Of a stretch of 64,000 nt of DNA, positions 8,082 to 17,196 are shown piece by piece. The notes under the pieces were generated by a model that saw only the letters and a list, made by a program, of their open reading frames with translations, did no database searches and was not told the origin of the DNA. Position numbers and translations under genes: made by a program. Positions within the stretch are counted from its first letter, which is position 1. Each line of letters opens with the position of its first letter. Source of the stretch: DATAES01 sp963802415 (GTDB lineage: Bacteria; Actinomycetota; Acidimicrobiia; Acidimicrobiales; JACDCH01); NCBI GenBank assembly GCA_963802415.1, contig CAWDIH010000002.1, positions 682,001 to 746,000 of the forward strand, read 5' to 3'.

Positions 8082-10394
8082 CTAGGCGGTGGGTGTCACG
8101 GGGTTGGTGACCTTGGAGAAGTCACCGAGCCCGACGGCGTTGAACGCCCTGACCCGGAATCGGTAGGTGGTGCCGTTGGTCAAGCCGGGCACGGTGCGGC
8201 TGGTGGCGCCGGCACCGGCGAGGACGGACACCGCGGGGAAGTAGCCGACGTAGGCGGTGACCACGTACACGATGATGGGTGACCCGTTGTCGGTCGCCGG
8301 CGGGGTCCACGACACGGTGGCGGAGCCGTTGCCTGCGGTTGCCGTGCCGATGGTGGGGGCGGTGGGCGTGCCCACTGTGACCGGCTTGGATGCCGCGGAC
8401 ATGGGGCCGGTGCCGACGGCGTTGACCGCGGCCACCGTGAACGTGTAGGTCGTGCCGTTGGTCAGCAAAATGATCGTCTGGGTGGTTGCGGGCGAGAAGA
8501 AGTTCCTCGGCGGCTGGGCGGTGCCGCCGATGGAGGGCGTCACGACATAGCCGGTGATGGTTGAACCGCCGTTGGATGCGGGCGCGGTCCACGACAGCAT
8601 GGCGTTGCCGTTGCCGGCGGTCGCGGTGCCGATGGTCGGCGCTCCTGGCACGGCGGGAGCGAACGGGGTCACGGGGTTGGACTGCCCGGACATGGGGCCG
8701 GTGCCGACGGCGTTGATGGCGGCCACCGTGAACGTGTAGGTCGTGCCGTTGGTCAGCCCGGTGACGATCCGGGTGGTGGCCGTGGAGTTGAACGTGGTGG
8801 ACGGGAGCGGGACCAAGTCCACGTAGGGCGTGACCACATACCCGGTGACGGGGAATGTGCCGACCGGTACAGGTGCGGTCCACGACACGGTTGCCTGGCC
8901 GTTGCCAGCGGTGGCGGTGCCGATCGTCGGCGCGTTCGGCACTTGACCGACGGCGACGAAATTGGAGAACTCGGAGAAAGTTCCGGCGCCGACGGCGTTG
9001 ATGGCCACGAGTCTGAACCGGTAGCTGGAGCCGTTGGTCAATCCGGTCATGGTCTGTGTGGTGGCGGTGGAGTTGAACGTGATCGAAAGGACGGGCACGA
9101 ACGGCGCGGACGAGTTGTAGGCAGTCACCACATAACCGGTGACCGGCGGGCCACCATTGGTGAGCGGCGCGGTCCACGACACCGTTGCCGACTCGAAGCC
9201 GCCGACTGCGGTACCGATCACGGGCGCGAACGGCAGGCCGGGCGTGTTGACGAGTATCGACAGGCCTGAGTTCGTCGTCGTTGCGATGTCCTGCAACGTG
9301 TCGCCGTTCACGTCGCCTACGGTCACCGAGCTCGGGACACCGCCAGTGATGTAGTACGTGCTCGGGGTGAAGGTGCCATTCCCATAGCCGAGCAGCACCC
9401 ATACACCGCTCGGCGTGCCTGAGGATGCGACAGCGAGGTCGGGAACGCTGTCACCGTTGAGGTCGCCCGCCGCCACCCTGCCACCCGGCACCGGGGAGCC
9501 GCCTCCGCTCGAGAACGTTCCGTCTCCATTCCCGAGCAGAACTTGTAGGCCGTTGGCCACGGCCGCGGTGTACGCAAGGTCGGCGAAGGTGTCGCCGTTC
9601 AGATCGCTGACCGCAACGTCGCTCGCGGTGCCCACTGGCGACGCGACCACGGTGCTGGGTCCGAAGGTTCCGTCCCCGTCGCCCAGCAGAATCGCCACCC
9701 TGCCTGCGCCCCCGCCCGCGACGACGAGGTCGGCGACCGTGTCGCCGTTGAAATCTCCCGATCCGATCGATCTCGGAATGCTGATCGTGCTGTAGTTGGG
9801 CTGCGGAGCGCTGAACGTGCCGTTCGCCGCGCCCAGGAGCACGGTGATGTTGTTGCTGTTGCCGTTCACCGTGGCGACGTCAGGATGCGTGTCGCCGTTG
9901 AAGTCGCTCACGACCAGATCCCACGAACCCGTGCCGGTCGCGTACTGGGTGAGCGCACCGAAATGACCAGTGCCGTCGCCGAGCAGAACCGAGACGTTGT
10001 TCGATCCGAAGTTGGCAACGATGACATCAGGGATGGCGTCGGTGTTCACGTCGACAACCGCGACGGTCGAGGGGTTCGTTCCGCCCGCGCTCGTGTCGAT
10101 GGGCGCGCCGAACCCGCCCGATCCGTTGCCGAGCAACACGGACACGGTGCTGCTGCTGGAGGACGTGCTGACGAGATCGGCCACGAGGTCGAGGTTCACG
10201 TCGGCCACGACAACGGAGATCGCTCCTGCGTACGCATAGTCGACGTGCGTCGCGAACGTGACAGGGTCCGGTTCGGCTGGGTCCGCGTACGCCACCCCCG
10301 CGGACACGCCGGCCGTCGCTCCCACGACTCCGACGAGTGTCAGAACTGCCGTGACGCCACGCGCTAACCGAAGACGACTGCGTGATCCCGACAT
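8082..10394 (-). CDS. Secreted FG-GAP/VCBS beta-propeller protein with four fibronectin type III domains
   Basis: A 770-residue exported protein. After the signal peptide (about residues 1-38) come seven FG-GAP/VCBS-type repeats, each with a DxNxDxxxD calcium loop (SDFNGDTHPDVAT, GDFNGDTVADLVV, GDLNGDSVPDLAV), interleaved with VSVLLGNGSGGFG-like strands. Seven repeats predict a complete seven-bladed propeller. Four near-identical Fn3 modules follow (PTIGTATAGNGQATVSW...GYVVTPY). No catalytic domain or anchor is visible, so an adhesion or polysaccharide-binding role is likely. ATG 10394 is preferred because GGGGGGA lies upstream. The Fn3 modules are also repetitive at DNA level, so unit number could vary by assembly. 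Confidence 0.85.
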   Translation of the reverse strand: MSGSRSRLRLARGVTAVLTLVGVVGATAGVSAGVAYADPAEPDPVTFATHVDYAYAGAISVVVADVNLDLVADLVSTSSSSSTVSVLLGNGSGGFGAPIDTSAGGTNPSTVAVVDVNTDAIPDVIVANFGSNNVSVLLGDGTGHFGALTQYATGTGSWDLVVSDFNGDTHPDVATVNGNSNNITVLLGAANGTFSAPQPNYSTISIPRSIGSGDFNGDTVADLVVAGGGAGRVAILLGDGDGTFGPSTVVASPVGTASDVAVSDLNGDTFADLAYTAAVANGLQVLLGNGDGTFSSGGGSPVPGGRVAAGDLNGDSVPDLAVASSGTPSGVWVLLGYGNGTFTPSTYYITGGVPSSVTVGDVNGDTLQDIATTTNSGLSILVNTPGLPFAPVIGTAVGGFESATVSWTAPLTNGGPPVTGYVVTAYNSSAPFVPVLSITFNSTATTQTMTGLTNGSSYRFRLVAINAVGAGTFSEFSNFVAVGQVPNAPTIGTATAGNGQATVSWTAPVPVGTFPVTGYVVTPYVDLVPLPSTTFNSTATTRIVTGLTNGTTYTFTVAAINAVGTGPMSGQSNPVTPFAPAVPGAPTIGTATAGNGNAMLSWTAPASNGGSTITGYVVTPSIGGTAQPPRNFFSPATTQTIILLTNGTTYTFTVAAVNAVGTGPMSAASKPVTVGTPTAPTIGTATAGNGSATVSWTPPATDNGSPIIVYVVTAYVGYFPAVSVLAGAGATSRTVPGLTNGTTYRFRVRAFNAVGLGDFSKVTNPVTPTA

Positions 10395-10609
10395 GGATCC
10401 CCCCATCCACCGAGGCGCGAGCGTCGTCGAAAGCAACGGCGCTCGACAGCAGACCTGAACGCTACTCGAAGCGGAGCGTGAGGAACTGATCGCCGTCAGC
10501 GTCGATGACACTCATCCACGTCAGGGGCTGGTCCGTCGTACGTAGACGGGAGGTTTCCGTCGGAGTAGCGTTCGCATTCTGGGGCTGGGCGAGCTGAGGG
10601 AGGCGGGCG

Positions 10610-12037
10610 ATGACGTTTCTGGTTTCCACGCGGACGGGTGGCGAGACCAAGGTCGAAGGCGACGAGCTGGAGGAGTTGCGCGCCGCGGTCCGAGGCGACG
10701 TGCTCGTGCCGGCAGACGACGGCTTCGACGCCAATCCGATTTACAACGCGATGCACAAGCGACGCCCGGCGATCAAGGTGCGAGTCACTGGCACCGCCGA
10801 TGTGGTCGAGACGGTCAACTTCGCCCGCCGAAGGGATCTGCTGGTCGCGGTCCGAGGCGGGGGACATTCCGTGGCTGGTCTGTCGAGCTGCGACAACGGC
10901 GTCGTGATCGATCTCACGCGGATGAGGGCTGTCTCCGTGGACCCGCTGGCCCGGCGAGCGTCGGTCCAGGGGGGTGCGCTGTGGTGCGACGTAGACCACG
11001 AGACACAGGCGTTCGGTCTCGTGGTGCCCGGCGGTGTTGTGTCCGAGACCGGTGTCGGTGGTCTCACGCTCGGAGGCGGCGAGGGCTGGGTGCGGCGCAA
11101 GTACGGGCTCTCCATCGACAGCCTCCGGTCTGCCACCGTGGTCTGTGCAGACGGGTCGGTCCACGTGGCATCTGCCGACAACGACGCCGACCTGTTCTGG
11201 GCTCTTCGCGGGGGTGGCGGGAACTTCGGTGTCGTGACCGGCTTCGACTTCGACGCCCACCCACTGGGACCGGTGGTGGCCTTCGCCGGCGTCATGTACT
11301 CGACGCGGGACGCCGCCGAGATCCTGCCCCGCTGGCGTGATCATCTCGCCGACGCCCCAGACGAAGTCACCTCGGTCGCGGTCGGGATCTCGATGCCGGC
11401 CGATCCGAGCCTGCCCGAGGCCGTTCACAACCAATCATGTCTGGTCATCGGCGGCGTGTACGTCGGTGATGTCGACGAGGGCATGAACGTCCTCGAGCCC
11501 CTGCGACAACTCGGCACCCCGCTGGCCGACATCTCTGGCCCAACGCCGTTCACGGGCGTGAACTCGGCGTTCGATCCCTTCTTCCCGATGGACACGTTCC
11601 AGAGCTACTGGAAGGCGCAGAACCTCGACAGCCTGCCCGACGAGGCTCTGGCCGTCATCGCGGCCAAGGCGAACTCGCGGCCTTCTCCGACCACGTTGGC
11701 AGTGGTGTTTCAGATGGGTGGCGCCATCAACAGCGTCGCTCCCGAGGCCACCGCGTACGGCGAGCGCACGGCGCAGTGGATGTCGTCCTTCGACGGGAAC
11801 TGGGAAGACCCCAGCGACAACGCCGCCAATGTCGCGTGGGTGCGAGATGCCTTCGACCAAGTGGCCCGTTACGGCAAGGGCAGCACGTACACCAACTTCA
11901 CCGGCCAAGCAGACGAGACAGCCGATGCACTTGCCCGAAACGCCTACGGCATCAACACCGCCCGGCTCCGGGCGATCAAGAAGCAGTACGACCCCGACAA
12001 CTTCTTCCGAATCAACCCGAACATCCTCCCGGCGTAG
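10610..12037 (+). CDS. Berberine-bridge-type FAD-dependent oxidoreductase
   Basis: A 475-residue flavoprotein of the PCMH/BBE superfamily. The FAD domain contains VAVRGGGHSVAGLSSCDNG, whose His is the usual covalent FAD attachment site, and VPGGVVSETGVGGLTLGGG. The C-terminal BBE motif is YDPDNFFRINPNI. GAGGGAGG before the ATG gives a good ribosome binding site, and a TAGCGT box lies about 40 nt upstream. It is divergent from the FG-GAP gene. The family oxidises alcohols, sugars or secondary metabolites with oxygen; the substrate here is unknown. A secreted phosphoesterase gene follows. Confidence 0.9.
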   Translation: MTFLVSTRTGGETKVEGDELEELRAAVRGDVLVPADDGFDANPIYNAMHKRRPAIKVRVTGTADVVETVNFARRRDLLVAVRGGGHSVAGLSSCDNGVVIDLTRMRAVSVDPLARRASVQGGALWCDVDHETQAFGLVVPGGVVSETGVGGLTLGGGEGWVRRKYGLSIDSLRSATVVCADGSVHVASADNDADLFWALRGGGGNFGVVTGFDFDAHPLGPVVAFAGVMYSTRDAAEILPRWRDHLADAPDEVTSVAVGISMPADPSLPEAVHNQSCLVIGGVYVGDVDEGMNVLEPLRQLGTPLADISGPTPFTGVNSAFDPFFPMDTFQSYWKAQNLDSLPDEALAVIAAKANSRPSPTTLAVVFQMGGAINSVAPEATAYGERTAQWMSSFDGNWEDPSDNAANVAWVRDAFDQVARYGKGSTYTNFTGQADETADALARNAYGINTARLRAIKKQYDPDNFFRINPNILPA

Positions 12038-12104
12038 CCGCCAAAACCGAACCCGCTGTGGGACAACGCTGGCGCTCGGGCGTCAACGCGAGAAGGATCG
12101 GTGG

Positions 12105-13373
12105 ATGCGCGCGCCCAGGCTGATTGCCGTCGTGTCTCTGATCATCGCGTCCGTCTTCGCCGCCGGCCCGACCGCGAGCGGGCGTCCGGCGTCGAACCCG
12201 TCGGCCGGCATCACGAACATCGACCATGTCGTGGTCTTGATGCAAGAGAATCGGTCGTACGACTCGTACTTCTCGCGACTGCACTTCCAGGGCCAGCCGC
12301 AATCGTCGGTCGAGTCGCAGAAACCGAACCCGAACCCGCTAGGTGGGCCGCCGATCCATCCCTTCCTGACGACAACGCCATGCACGACCGCTGACCTCGA
12401 ACACGGATGGGACGGGACCCACAACGAGATCGACGGCGGTCGCATGGACGGCTTCACCGCTCAGAACCAGGACCCGACCGATCCGACGGGTAGTCGAGCG
12501 ATGGCTTACTACGACCAAGGAACGTTGCCCTTCTACTACGGCATTGCCAATGAGTTCTCGATCGCCGATCGGTACTTCGCCTCGGTCCCCGGACCGACTT
12601 TCCCCAACCGCTTCTACTTACTGACCGGCACGTCCTTCGGATACACGAGCAACGTCATCCAGCCGTACGCACAGAAGACGATCTTCCAATCTTTGGACGA
12701 GGCGCCCACGCCGGTCAGCTGGAGGATCTATCTCGCTTCGGCTCAGGTGGAGTTGTTGTTCAACTACGTGCGGGACCACCTCGCTGGTCACGTGTTCCCG
12801 CTTTCGCAGTACTTCACCGACGCCGCGAACGGGACCCTGCCGCAGGTCTCGTTCGTCGAATCAGATCCTTTCGGGTCCGTCAACACCCAAAGCGACGAGC
12901 ACCCACCCGCGAACGTGCAGGTCGGACAGAAGTTCACGCACGACATCATGAACGCGCTCGTCAACTCGCCCGACTGGGCCTCTGCGGCAATGTTCCTCAC
13001 GTACGACGAGCACGGCGGCTACTACGACCACGTGAGCCCACCCGCGGCGGTGCCGCCCGACGACATACCGCCGATGGTCCCGCCTGGTGATCCGTTCAAT
13101 GCGTTCGACCGCTACGGCGTCCGCGTTCCGGCGATGGTCATCTCGCCCTATTCGAACCCGCACCACGTCTCGCACGACGTGTATGACCACACCTCGATTC
13201 TGAAGTTCATCGAGACGCGCTTTGGGCTGCCACCACTAACGCGGCGCGACGCGGCAGCTGATCCGATGCTCGACATGTTTGATTTCGGGCACCCATCGCT
13301 GCTGCATCCGACCGTGCCCGATGCGCCAGTCGATCCCGCGGGCATCGCCGCATGCAACGCGCTACACCCTTGA
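12105..13373 (+). CDS. Secreted phosphoesterase (phospholipase C / acid phosphatase family)
   Basis: A 422-residue exported enzyme with signal peptide MRAPRLIAVVSLIIASVFAA. Family motifs are ITNIDHVVVLMQENRSYDSY (metal-binding and active-site region near the N-terminus), GPTFPNRFYLLTGTSF, TYDEHGGYYDHVSPP and VPAMVISPYSNPHHVSHDVYD. These belong to the phosphoesterase family PF04185, which includes non-haemolytic phospholipases C and AcpA-type acid phosphatases. The start at ATG 12105 follows GAAGGA. It lies 67 bp after the oxidase gene and may be cotranscribed. Its likely role is phosphate release from lipids or organic esters outside the cell. Confidence 0.88.
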   Translation: MRAPRLIAVVSLIIASVFAAGPTASGRPASNPSAGITNIDHVVVLMQENRSYDSYFSRLHFQGQPQSSVESQKPNPNPLGGPPIHPFLTTTPCTTADLEHGWDGTHNEIDGGRMDGFTAQNQDPTDPTGSRAMAYYDQGTLPFYYGIANEFSIADRYFASVPGPTFPNRFYLLTGTSFGYTSNVIQPYAQKTIFQSLDEAPTPVSWRIYLASAQVELLFNYVRDHLAGHVFPLSQYFTDAANGTLPQVSFVESDPFGSVNTQSDEHPPANVQVGQKFTHDIMNALVNSPDWASAAMFLTYDEHGGYYDHVSPPAAVPPDDIPPMVPPGDPFNAFDRYGVRVPAMVISPYSNPHHVSHDVYDHTSILKFIETRFGLPPLTRRDAAADPMLDMFDFGHPSLLHPTVPDAPVDPAGIAACNALHP

Positions 13374-13398
13374 AACCCTTCTCCGGGTGACGTCGTGT

Positions 13399-13812
13399 TC
13401 AGGTACCCGTGTCGGTCGGTCTCGGTCGGTGCGGACCGTTGGGGCCGGGAGTGATGTTCAGGATGTGGGCGGGCTCGCCACGGAGGATGAGATGCCAGGT
13501 TCCCTTCGGGACCACGACAGCCTTTCCCGCGTCTACGTCGACAACACGGTCCCCGCTGTCGAGTTCGAGCAGCACCCGTAGGCGTCCGTCGATCACAAAC
13601 AAGATTTCGTCGCCGTCGGGATGCATCTCGCCGCCGTGTGGCGACTCACCGCCCACTGTGCAGACGCCCAGTGTGTGCCCGTCGAGCCGAACCGGCGGCC
13701 CCGGTCGGTCGCGCACCATGAAGCACGCTGCGCCGGTGTTGCGGTCGATGCCGACCACGTTGGTCGACAAGTCGAACGGCTCGGCTTTGGGAATGTCGGT
13801 TTGCATACTCAT
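13399..13812 (-). CDS. Cupin-domain protein
   Basis: A 137-residue single-domain cupin. The metal-binding motif 1 is visible as SPHGGEMHPDGDEILFVIDG (HxH-like with Glu) and motif 2 as VVVPKGTWHLILRGEPAHIL. Such small cupins bind a metal and act as isomerases, dioxygenases or sugar-binding proteins; nothing here narrows it. It is convergent with the phosphoesterase gene (25 bp between stops) and runs in the same direction as the DUF1269 gene behind it. Confidence 0.8.
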   Translation of the reverse strand: MSMQTDIPKAEPFDLSTNVVGIDRNTGAACFMVRDRPGPPVRLDGHTLGVCTVGGESPHGGEMHPDGDEILFVIDGRLRVLLELDSGDRVVDVDAGKAVVVPKGTWHLILRGEPAHILNITPGPNGPHRPRPTDTGT

Positions 13813-13860
13813 TTCTTGCCCGCAGAGTCAGTTCGGTTCGGCGACCTTGCGACGGGAGCG

Positions 13861-14391
13861 TTACGCCGACGCCTCCTTTGCGTCGGCCTCGATCTCCTTC
13901 GCGTCAGCCTTCATCTGCTTGGCTTCGACCTTCTTCGCGTGCTTCATCGCCCGTTCGACTTTGGCTTCCATGTCGGACACGGCGACGACGACGAGTCCCG
14001 CCTGTCCTTCGTCGAGCTGCTCGCCCAGCTCCTTGAGATCCTTGCGGCTCATTCCGGCCGCCGCGTGACCCGCCACCGAGCCGAGCAACGCGCCGCCGCC
14101 GGTGGTGGCCGCGAGCAGTCCGCCGCCGATGGCCGCGGCGGGAAAGAGCGCGATGACGAGTCCGCTGGCCAGGCCGATGCCGCCGCCCAGCACGCCGCCG
14201 GCGCGCGTCGGTGTCTCGTGCTTCTTGGTGATCTTGACCCTTCCGTCGGCTCGCCGTTCGATGACCGCGGCGTCGTAGGCATCGATCAGATCTGCTTCGG
14301 TGTGAAGATCCTTCACGGCTTCGTAGTCGGCGAGCGCGTCGTCGGCGTTGTCGTATACGCCGGCATACACGAGGAAGGTGTCCGCGGCCAT
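13861..14391 (-). CDS. DUF1269-family membrane-associated protein
   Basis: A 176-residue protein. The N-terminal part (FLVYAGVYDNADDALADYEA, VKITKKHETPTRAGGVLGGG) matches the DUF1269 family. A Gly/Ala-rich hydrophobic stretch follows (GLASGLVIALFPAAAIGGGL, then LLGSVAGHAAAGMSRKDLKE), and the end is a Lys/Ala/Glu-rich coiled tail. The start at ATG 14391 has AAAGGA upstream; an in-frame ATG at 14436 lies inside an upstream hairpin element and would add 15 residues. Function is unknown; family members are often stress-associated. Confidence 0.75.
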   Translation of the reverse strand: MAADTFLVYAGVYDNADDALADYEAVKDLHTEADLIDAYDAAVIERRADGRVKITKKHETPTRAGGVLGGGIGLASGLVIALFPAAAIGGGLLAATTGGGALLGSVAGHAAAGMSRKDLKELGEQLDEGQAGLVVVAVSDMEAKVERAMKHAKKVEAKQMKADAKEIEADAKEASA

Positions 14392-14417
14392 CTGTCGTGT
14401 TCCTTTCGCGAAGACAA

Positions 14418-14458
14418 CGTTTGGGCGTCCCGTCATCCTCTCGATGACAGGTCGCCCA
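14418..14458 (-). repeat. Hairpin family G, copy 1 (inverted relative to 55531)
   Basis: On the reverse strand, GGGCG...CGCCC arms enclose an inner GTCATCGAGAGGATGAC hairpin. The core TCGAGAGGATGAC and the right flank CGCCCAAACG recur at 55531-55572 on the other strand. Here the element lies 27 nt upstream of the DUF1269 start codon. Confidence 0.6.
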
Positions 14459-14533
14459 TACCTTGCCCTGCCGTTGCCCAGCGAGCAATGTCAGGACCCG
14501 CCGCTCTTCCGGATTGGTCCGTGCCGCGTTGGG

Positions 14534-14539
14534 TAGGGA
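14534..14539 (+). promoter_or_regulatory. -10-like box (TAGGGA)
   Basis: TAGGGA ends 7 nt before the GTG at 14547; the last base deviates from TANNNT. It is used to choose the start of the following small gene. Confidence 0.35.
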
Positions 14540-14546
14540 CGGAGTC

Positions 14547-14837
14547 GTGTCCGAGTCCCCACGAACGGCCACACATGCCGGTGCCTCTGGGTTCCCTGAT
14601 CGGCGCGCGCTCCTCCAGCGAGCCCAGGACTTGGCACGCCGTTCCGCCGACGTAGCGGACGCAGTGGCCTCGAACTTGGAAGTCCTGGCCGCGACGTACC
14701 GGCGCATGGCCGAGGCGGCGCGTCTGCCGAGCACGACGGCGCGGCTGCTCGAGCATGTTGCTCGCTTGGAGGACCGAGCGATCCAGGAACACGCCGAGGC
14801 GGTGCGGTTCCGAAGCTTGTTCGACCCACGTCCCTGA
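14547..14837 (+). CDS. Small helical hypothetical protein
   Basis: A 96-residue protein of no recognised family. After a short polar N-terminus it is almost entirely alpha-helical, with heptad-like spacing: LQRAQDLARRSADVADAVAS, LEVLAATYRRMAEAARLP, ARLLEHVARLEDRAIQEHAE. A coiled coil or three-helix bundle is likely; there is no membrane segment. The GTG start is preferred over upstream codons because a -10-like box sits at leaderless distance, and the upstream residues are Arg-rich and non-coding in character. It is divergent from the DUF1269 gene and convergent with the next gene. Confidence 0.5.
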   Translation: MSESPRTATHAGASGFPDRRALLQRAQDLARRSADVADAVASNLEVLAATYRRMAEAARLPSTTARLLEHVARLEDRAIQEHAEAVRFRSLFDPRP

Positions 14838-14879
14838 TCTCGTGGCGGCGTCAACCATCGAGGAAGGGCAGCGAACGCA

Positions 14880-15512
14880 TCAGCGGTACTCGCGCCTGTC
14901 GGTGGACTCGGCCCAGGTACGGCTGATCGCCACCCATCCCTCCGGAGCCTTCTTCCACTCTGCCTCGAACGAGCCGAAGCGCTTCACGAGATGCTTCATC
15001 ATGCGCCGGCGAGCGTCCTCGCGGCCTGCACCCCGGGCCTCGCCGAGCACGCCGCACGACGCGGTGAGATAGCCGTCCGCATGGAGGACGTACCGCCACT
15101 CCGTTCCCTCCGCGTAGAGCTGCACCATCCACGGGCGGGAGAGCTCGGTCGGCGGAGGTCGACGGATCAAGTGCCTTCGCCACTGCCGTCCGTACTCCGT
15201 GGCGGGCACACGCACTGCCCCCGGCAACTGCAGCTCGCGCAGCTTCCCGTCGATGAACATCCAAAGGCCCCAGCAGTCGTCCTCTTCGGACCGGATCAAC
15301 ACCTGGACCGACAGCTGGTCCTCCCACGGGAGGGCCTCCAGCGCGTCGAGCATGGGCTGCCGGTCGAAGTCTGCGAATGCGGCGGCGTAGACCGCCGTGT
15401 TCGGCGGCTTCGATCCGATCCAATGCGGCGCTACGCCCTCACCGCTGAGCGAGACGAACCGGGACGAGCGCATCCACGGGATCTGGACGTTCGGGTCCAT
15501 GAGTCGCTGCAT
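14880..15512 (-). CDS. Hypothetical protein
   Basis: An open frame of about 210 residues with coding-like composition, including VLIRSEEDDCWGLWMFIDGK, RRPPPTELSRPWMVQLYAEG and EWRYVLHADGYLTASCG. No family is recognised. It is rich in Trp and Arg and has no signal or membrane segment. The start is uncertain: ATGs at 15512 and 15500 or a GTG near 15545 are possible, and the frame runs further upstream through a non-coding-looking region. It lies downstream of, and in the same direction as, the trehalose synthase gene. Confidence 0.5.
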   Translation of the reverse strand: MQRLMDPNVQIPWMRSSRFVSLSGEGVAPHWIGSKPPNTAVYAAAFADFDRQPMLDALEALPWEDQLSVQVLIRSEEDDCWGLWMFIDGKLRELQLPGAVRVPATEYGRQWRRHLIRRPPPTELSRPWMVQLYAEGTEWRYVLHADGYLTASCGVLGEARGAGREDARRRMMKHLVKRFGSFEAEWKKAPEGWVAISRTWAESTDRREYR

Positions 15513-15699
15513 GGGCCTCTCGCCCGACCTGGTCAGCACGAGCACGGTCGTGACATCGCTCACCCGAAGAGCATCGCACTGGGCGCTCGACGTGACACAC
15601 CGGAGCAGGCGGATGTCGGCGTCCAGGTGTACGCCGACCTCTGGCGCGACGACCTGTGCCTCGACGTCGCTCAGATCATCGAACACGCCGTCGGCATCA

Positions 15700-17148
15700 T
15701 CACCCCGATCGATCCTCGGCGGAGTTGACGCCGAGCACCTCCGCGAGGAGCGTGCCGTACTGCAACAGGTGGCGGTCACCGACGAAGTGGTCGACGACGT
15801 GCTCGACCGCATTGGCGCCGATGCTCGCCATCCGGTCTGGCTGCTCCAGCAAACCCGCCACCGTGCTGCCGCACACGTCGAGGTCACGCGGATCGTCGAG
15901 CAGCACACCCGTTCCCGGCGCGATCTGGTCGACGATGCCGCCGACTGGTGAGGCGACGACGGGCTTCGCCTTCCACATCGCCTCCGCCACCGTGAGGCCG
16001 AACCCCTCGGCGAGGCTCTTCTGCACCGCGATCGTGCATGTCCGCTGGAGCGCGTTGACCATCAACACGTTCGCTTCGATGTCGGCCATCGGTAAGGACA
16101 CGAGCCGAATGCGTGTTTGCGCCTCGAGCGGCAATCGATGCCATGCGTCCGTACATTCCTGCAGAACCGCCGCACCTTCGGGATCGTCAGCGACGCCGGC
16201 GACGGTAGGTCCGACGAGCGCAAGGTTCGCGGCGACTCGTCCGACCACCCCGTCGGCGAACGCCATCATCACGCCCTGCATGTCCTTCAAGCGGTCCCAC
16301 CGCGACACTTGGACGACCAGAGGAAGGCGAGGATCGAGCGGACCGTCGCCGACCATCGACGCGGAATGCTGGACCACGTCGTCGGTCCCGTCGCCACGGA
16401 CGAACCTCACGGCCGGGCCCTCGACGTCACCGGGGTAGATGCCGACCCGGCGGACGATTCGGTCGACGTCGACGGGATCGAGCGCGCGGTTCTTCGGTGA
16501 GAACGGATCGATTGACGGCGGGATGACGTGGACTCGATAGGACGGAATCCCCTCGGGCACGTACTGCGCCCGAGAGAACACGAACGCGTCCGCTGCCTTC
16601 ACGCGAGGGACGACGAACGACCAGGCCTGTTCGGTCCACTCGTCAGTGTCGTTGGAGCCGATGTGGGACCGCCAGATGACGTGCACGCCCCACTCGCACA
16701 AGTGTTGGCACAGACCCGCAGTTTGCGGGTCGTGCAGAAGGGCCACGTCGCCCGGATGCAGCTGCTCACGGAGCAGCGCCGCGTTCTCCGCCGTGATGCG
16801 GTCGTAGTGCGCGGCTTCCGCGGGTCCCAGGTCGCCGTCGTCACCCTTCACGCCGTGGATCCGGTTGTGGATCCGCTTCGTGATGGCGAAGAACTGCTCG
16901 TCGCCCTGCGTCACCAGCCACCGCACGTCGAGTCCGGCGCCCCTCGTGTAGCCCACCAGCACGTTGAGCATCTCGGCGACGCCGCCGCCAGAGGCCGTGG
17001 AGTTGACGTTCCAGAGGGTGTGGCCGTCGAGGACCGTTCGGGCACACGCTGCCGCGGCCTCGAGTGTCTCGTATCGCTCGTCGCCGATGAGGTCGCGGAA
17101 CCGTGCGAGCGGCATCGACGGAACGAGCACCTCGCGCAGTCCTGTCAC
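15700..17148 (-). CDS. treT: Trehalose synthase (glycosyltransferase family 4, TreT type)
   Basis: A 482-residue retaining glycosyltransferase. Diagnostic stretches are TLWNVNSTASGGGVAEMLNV (nucleotide-sugar loop), VALLHDPQTAGL, VIWRSHIG, PLVVQVSRWDRLKDMQGVM and LAEGFGLTVAEAMWKAKPVV with GGIVDQI, the GT4 donor-site E(x7)E motif. The pattern matches TreT, which joins NDP-glucose and glucose to trehalose. GTG 17148 (VTGLREVLVPSMPL) is the likely start; a longer frame has 16 extra residues. Trehalose would serve as an osmolyte, consistent with a glycosyltransferase/GH63 pair 4 kb away. Confidence 0.8.
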   Translation of the reverse strand: MTGLREVLVPSMPLARFRDLIGDERYETLEAAAACARTVLDGHTLWNVNSTASGGGVAEMLNVLVGYTRGAGLDVRWLVTQGDEQFFAITKRIHNRIHGVKGDDGDLGPAEAAHYDRITAENAALLREQLHPGDVALLHDPQTAGLCQHLCEWGVHVIWRSHIGSNDTDEWTEQAWSFVVPRVKAADAFVFSRAQYVPEGIPSYRVHVIPPSIDPFSPKNRALDPVDVDRIVRRVGIYPGDVEGPAVRFVRGDGTDDVVQHSASMVGDGPLDPRLPLVVQVSRWDRLKDMQGVMMAFADGVVGRVAANLALVGPTVAGVADDPEGAAVLQECTDAWHRLPLEAQTRIRLVSLPMADIEANVLMVNALQRTCTIAVQKSLAEGFGLTVAEAMWKAKPVVASPVGGIVDQIAPGTGVLLDDPRDLDVCGSTVAGLLEQPDRMASIGANAVEHVVDHFVGDRHLLQYGTLLAEVLGVNSAEDRSG

Positions 17149-17196
17149 GCTGCAATCATCCCCGATCGAGCCGCTCCTCGAACGGACCGGCGACAT

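Noticed and set aside
8082..9250. Regularly spaced DNA repeats that might be a CRISPR or satellite array
   Set aside because: The period of about 290 bp and conserved reading frame show they are Fn3 coding modules.
8122..9402. Long + and - frames overlapping the FG-GAP/Fn3 gene
   Set aside because: They are shadow frames of a repetitive GC-rich gene: His/Arg-rich text with no family signal, while the annotated frame shows clear domains.
13904..14854. Reverse-strand frame overlapping the DUF1269 gene and the small helical gene
   Set aside because: Arg/Ser-rich shadow; the DUF1269 frame is clearly the coding one.
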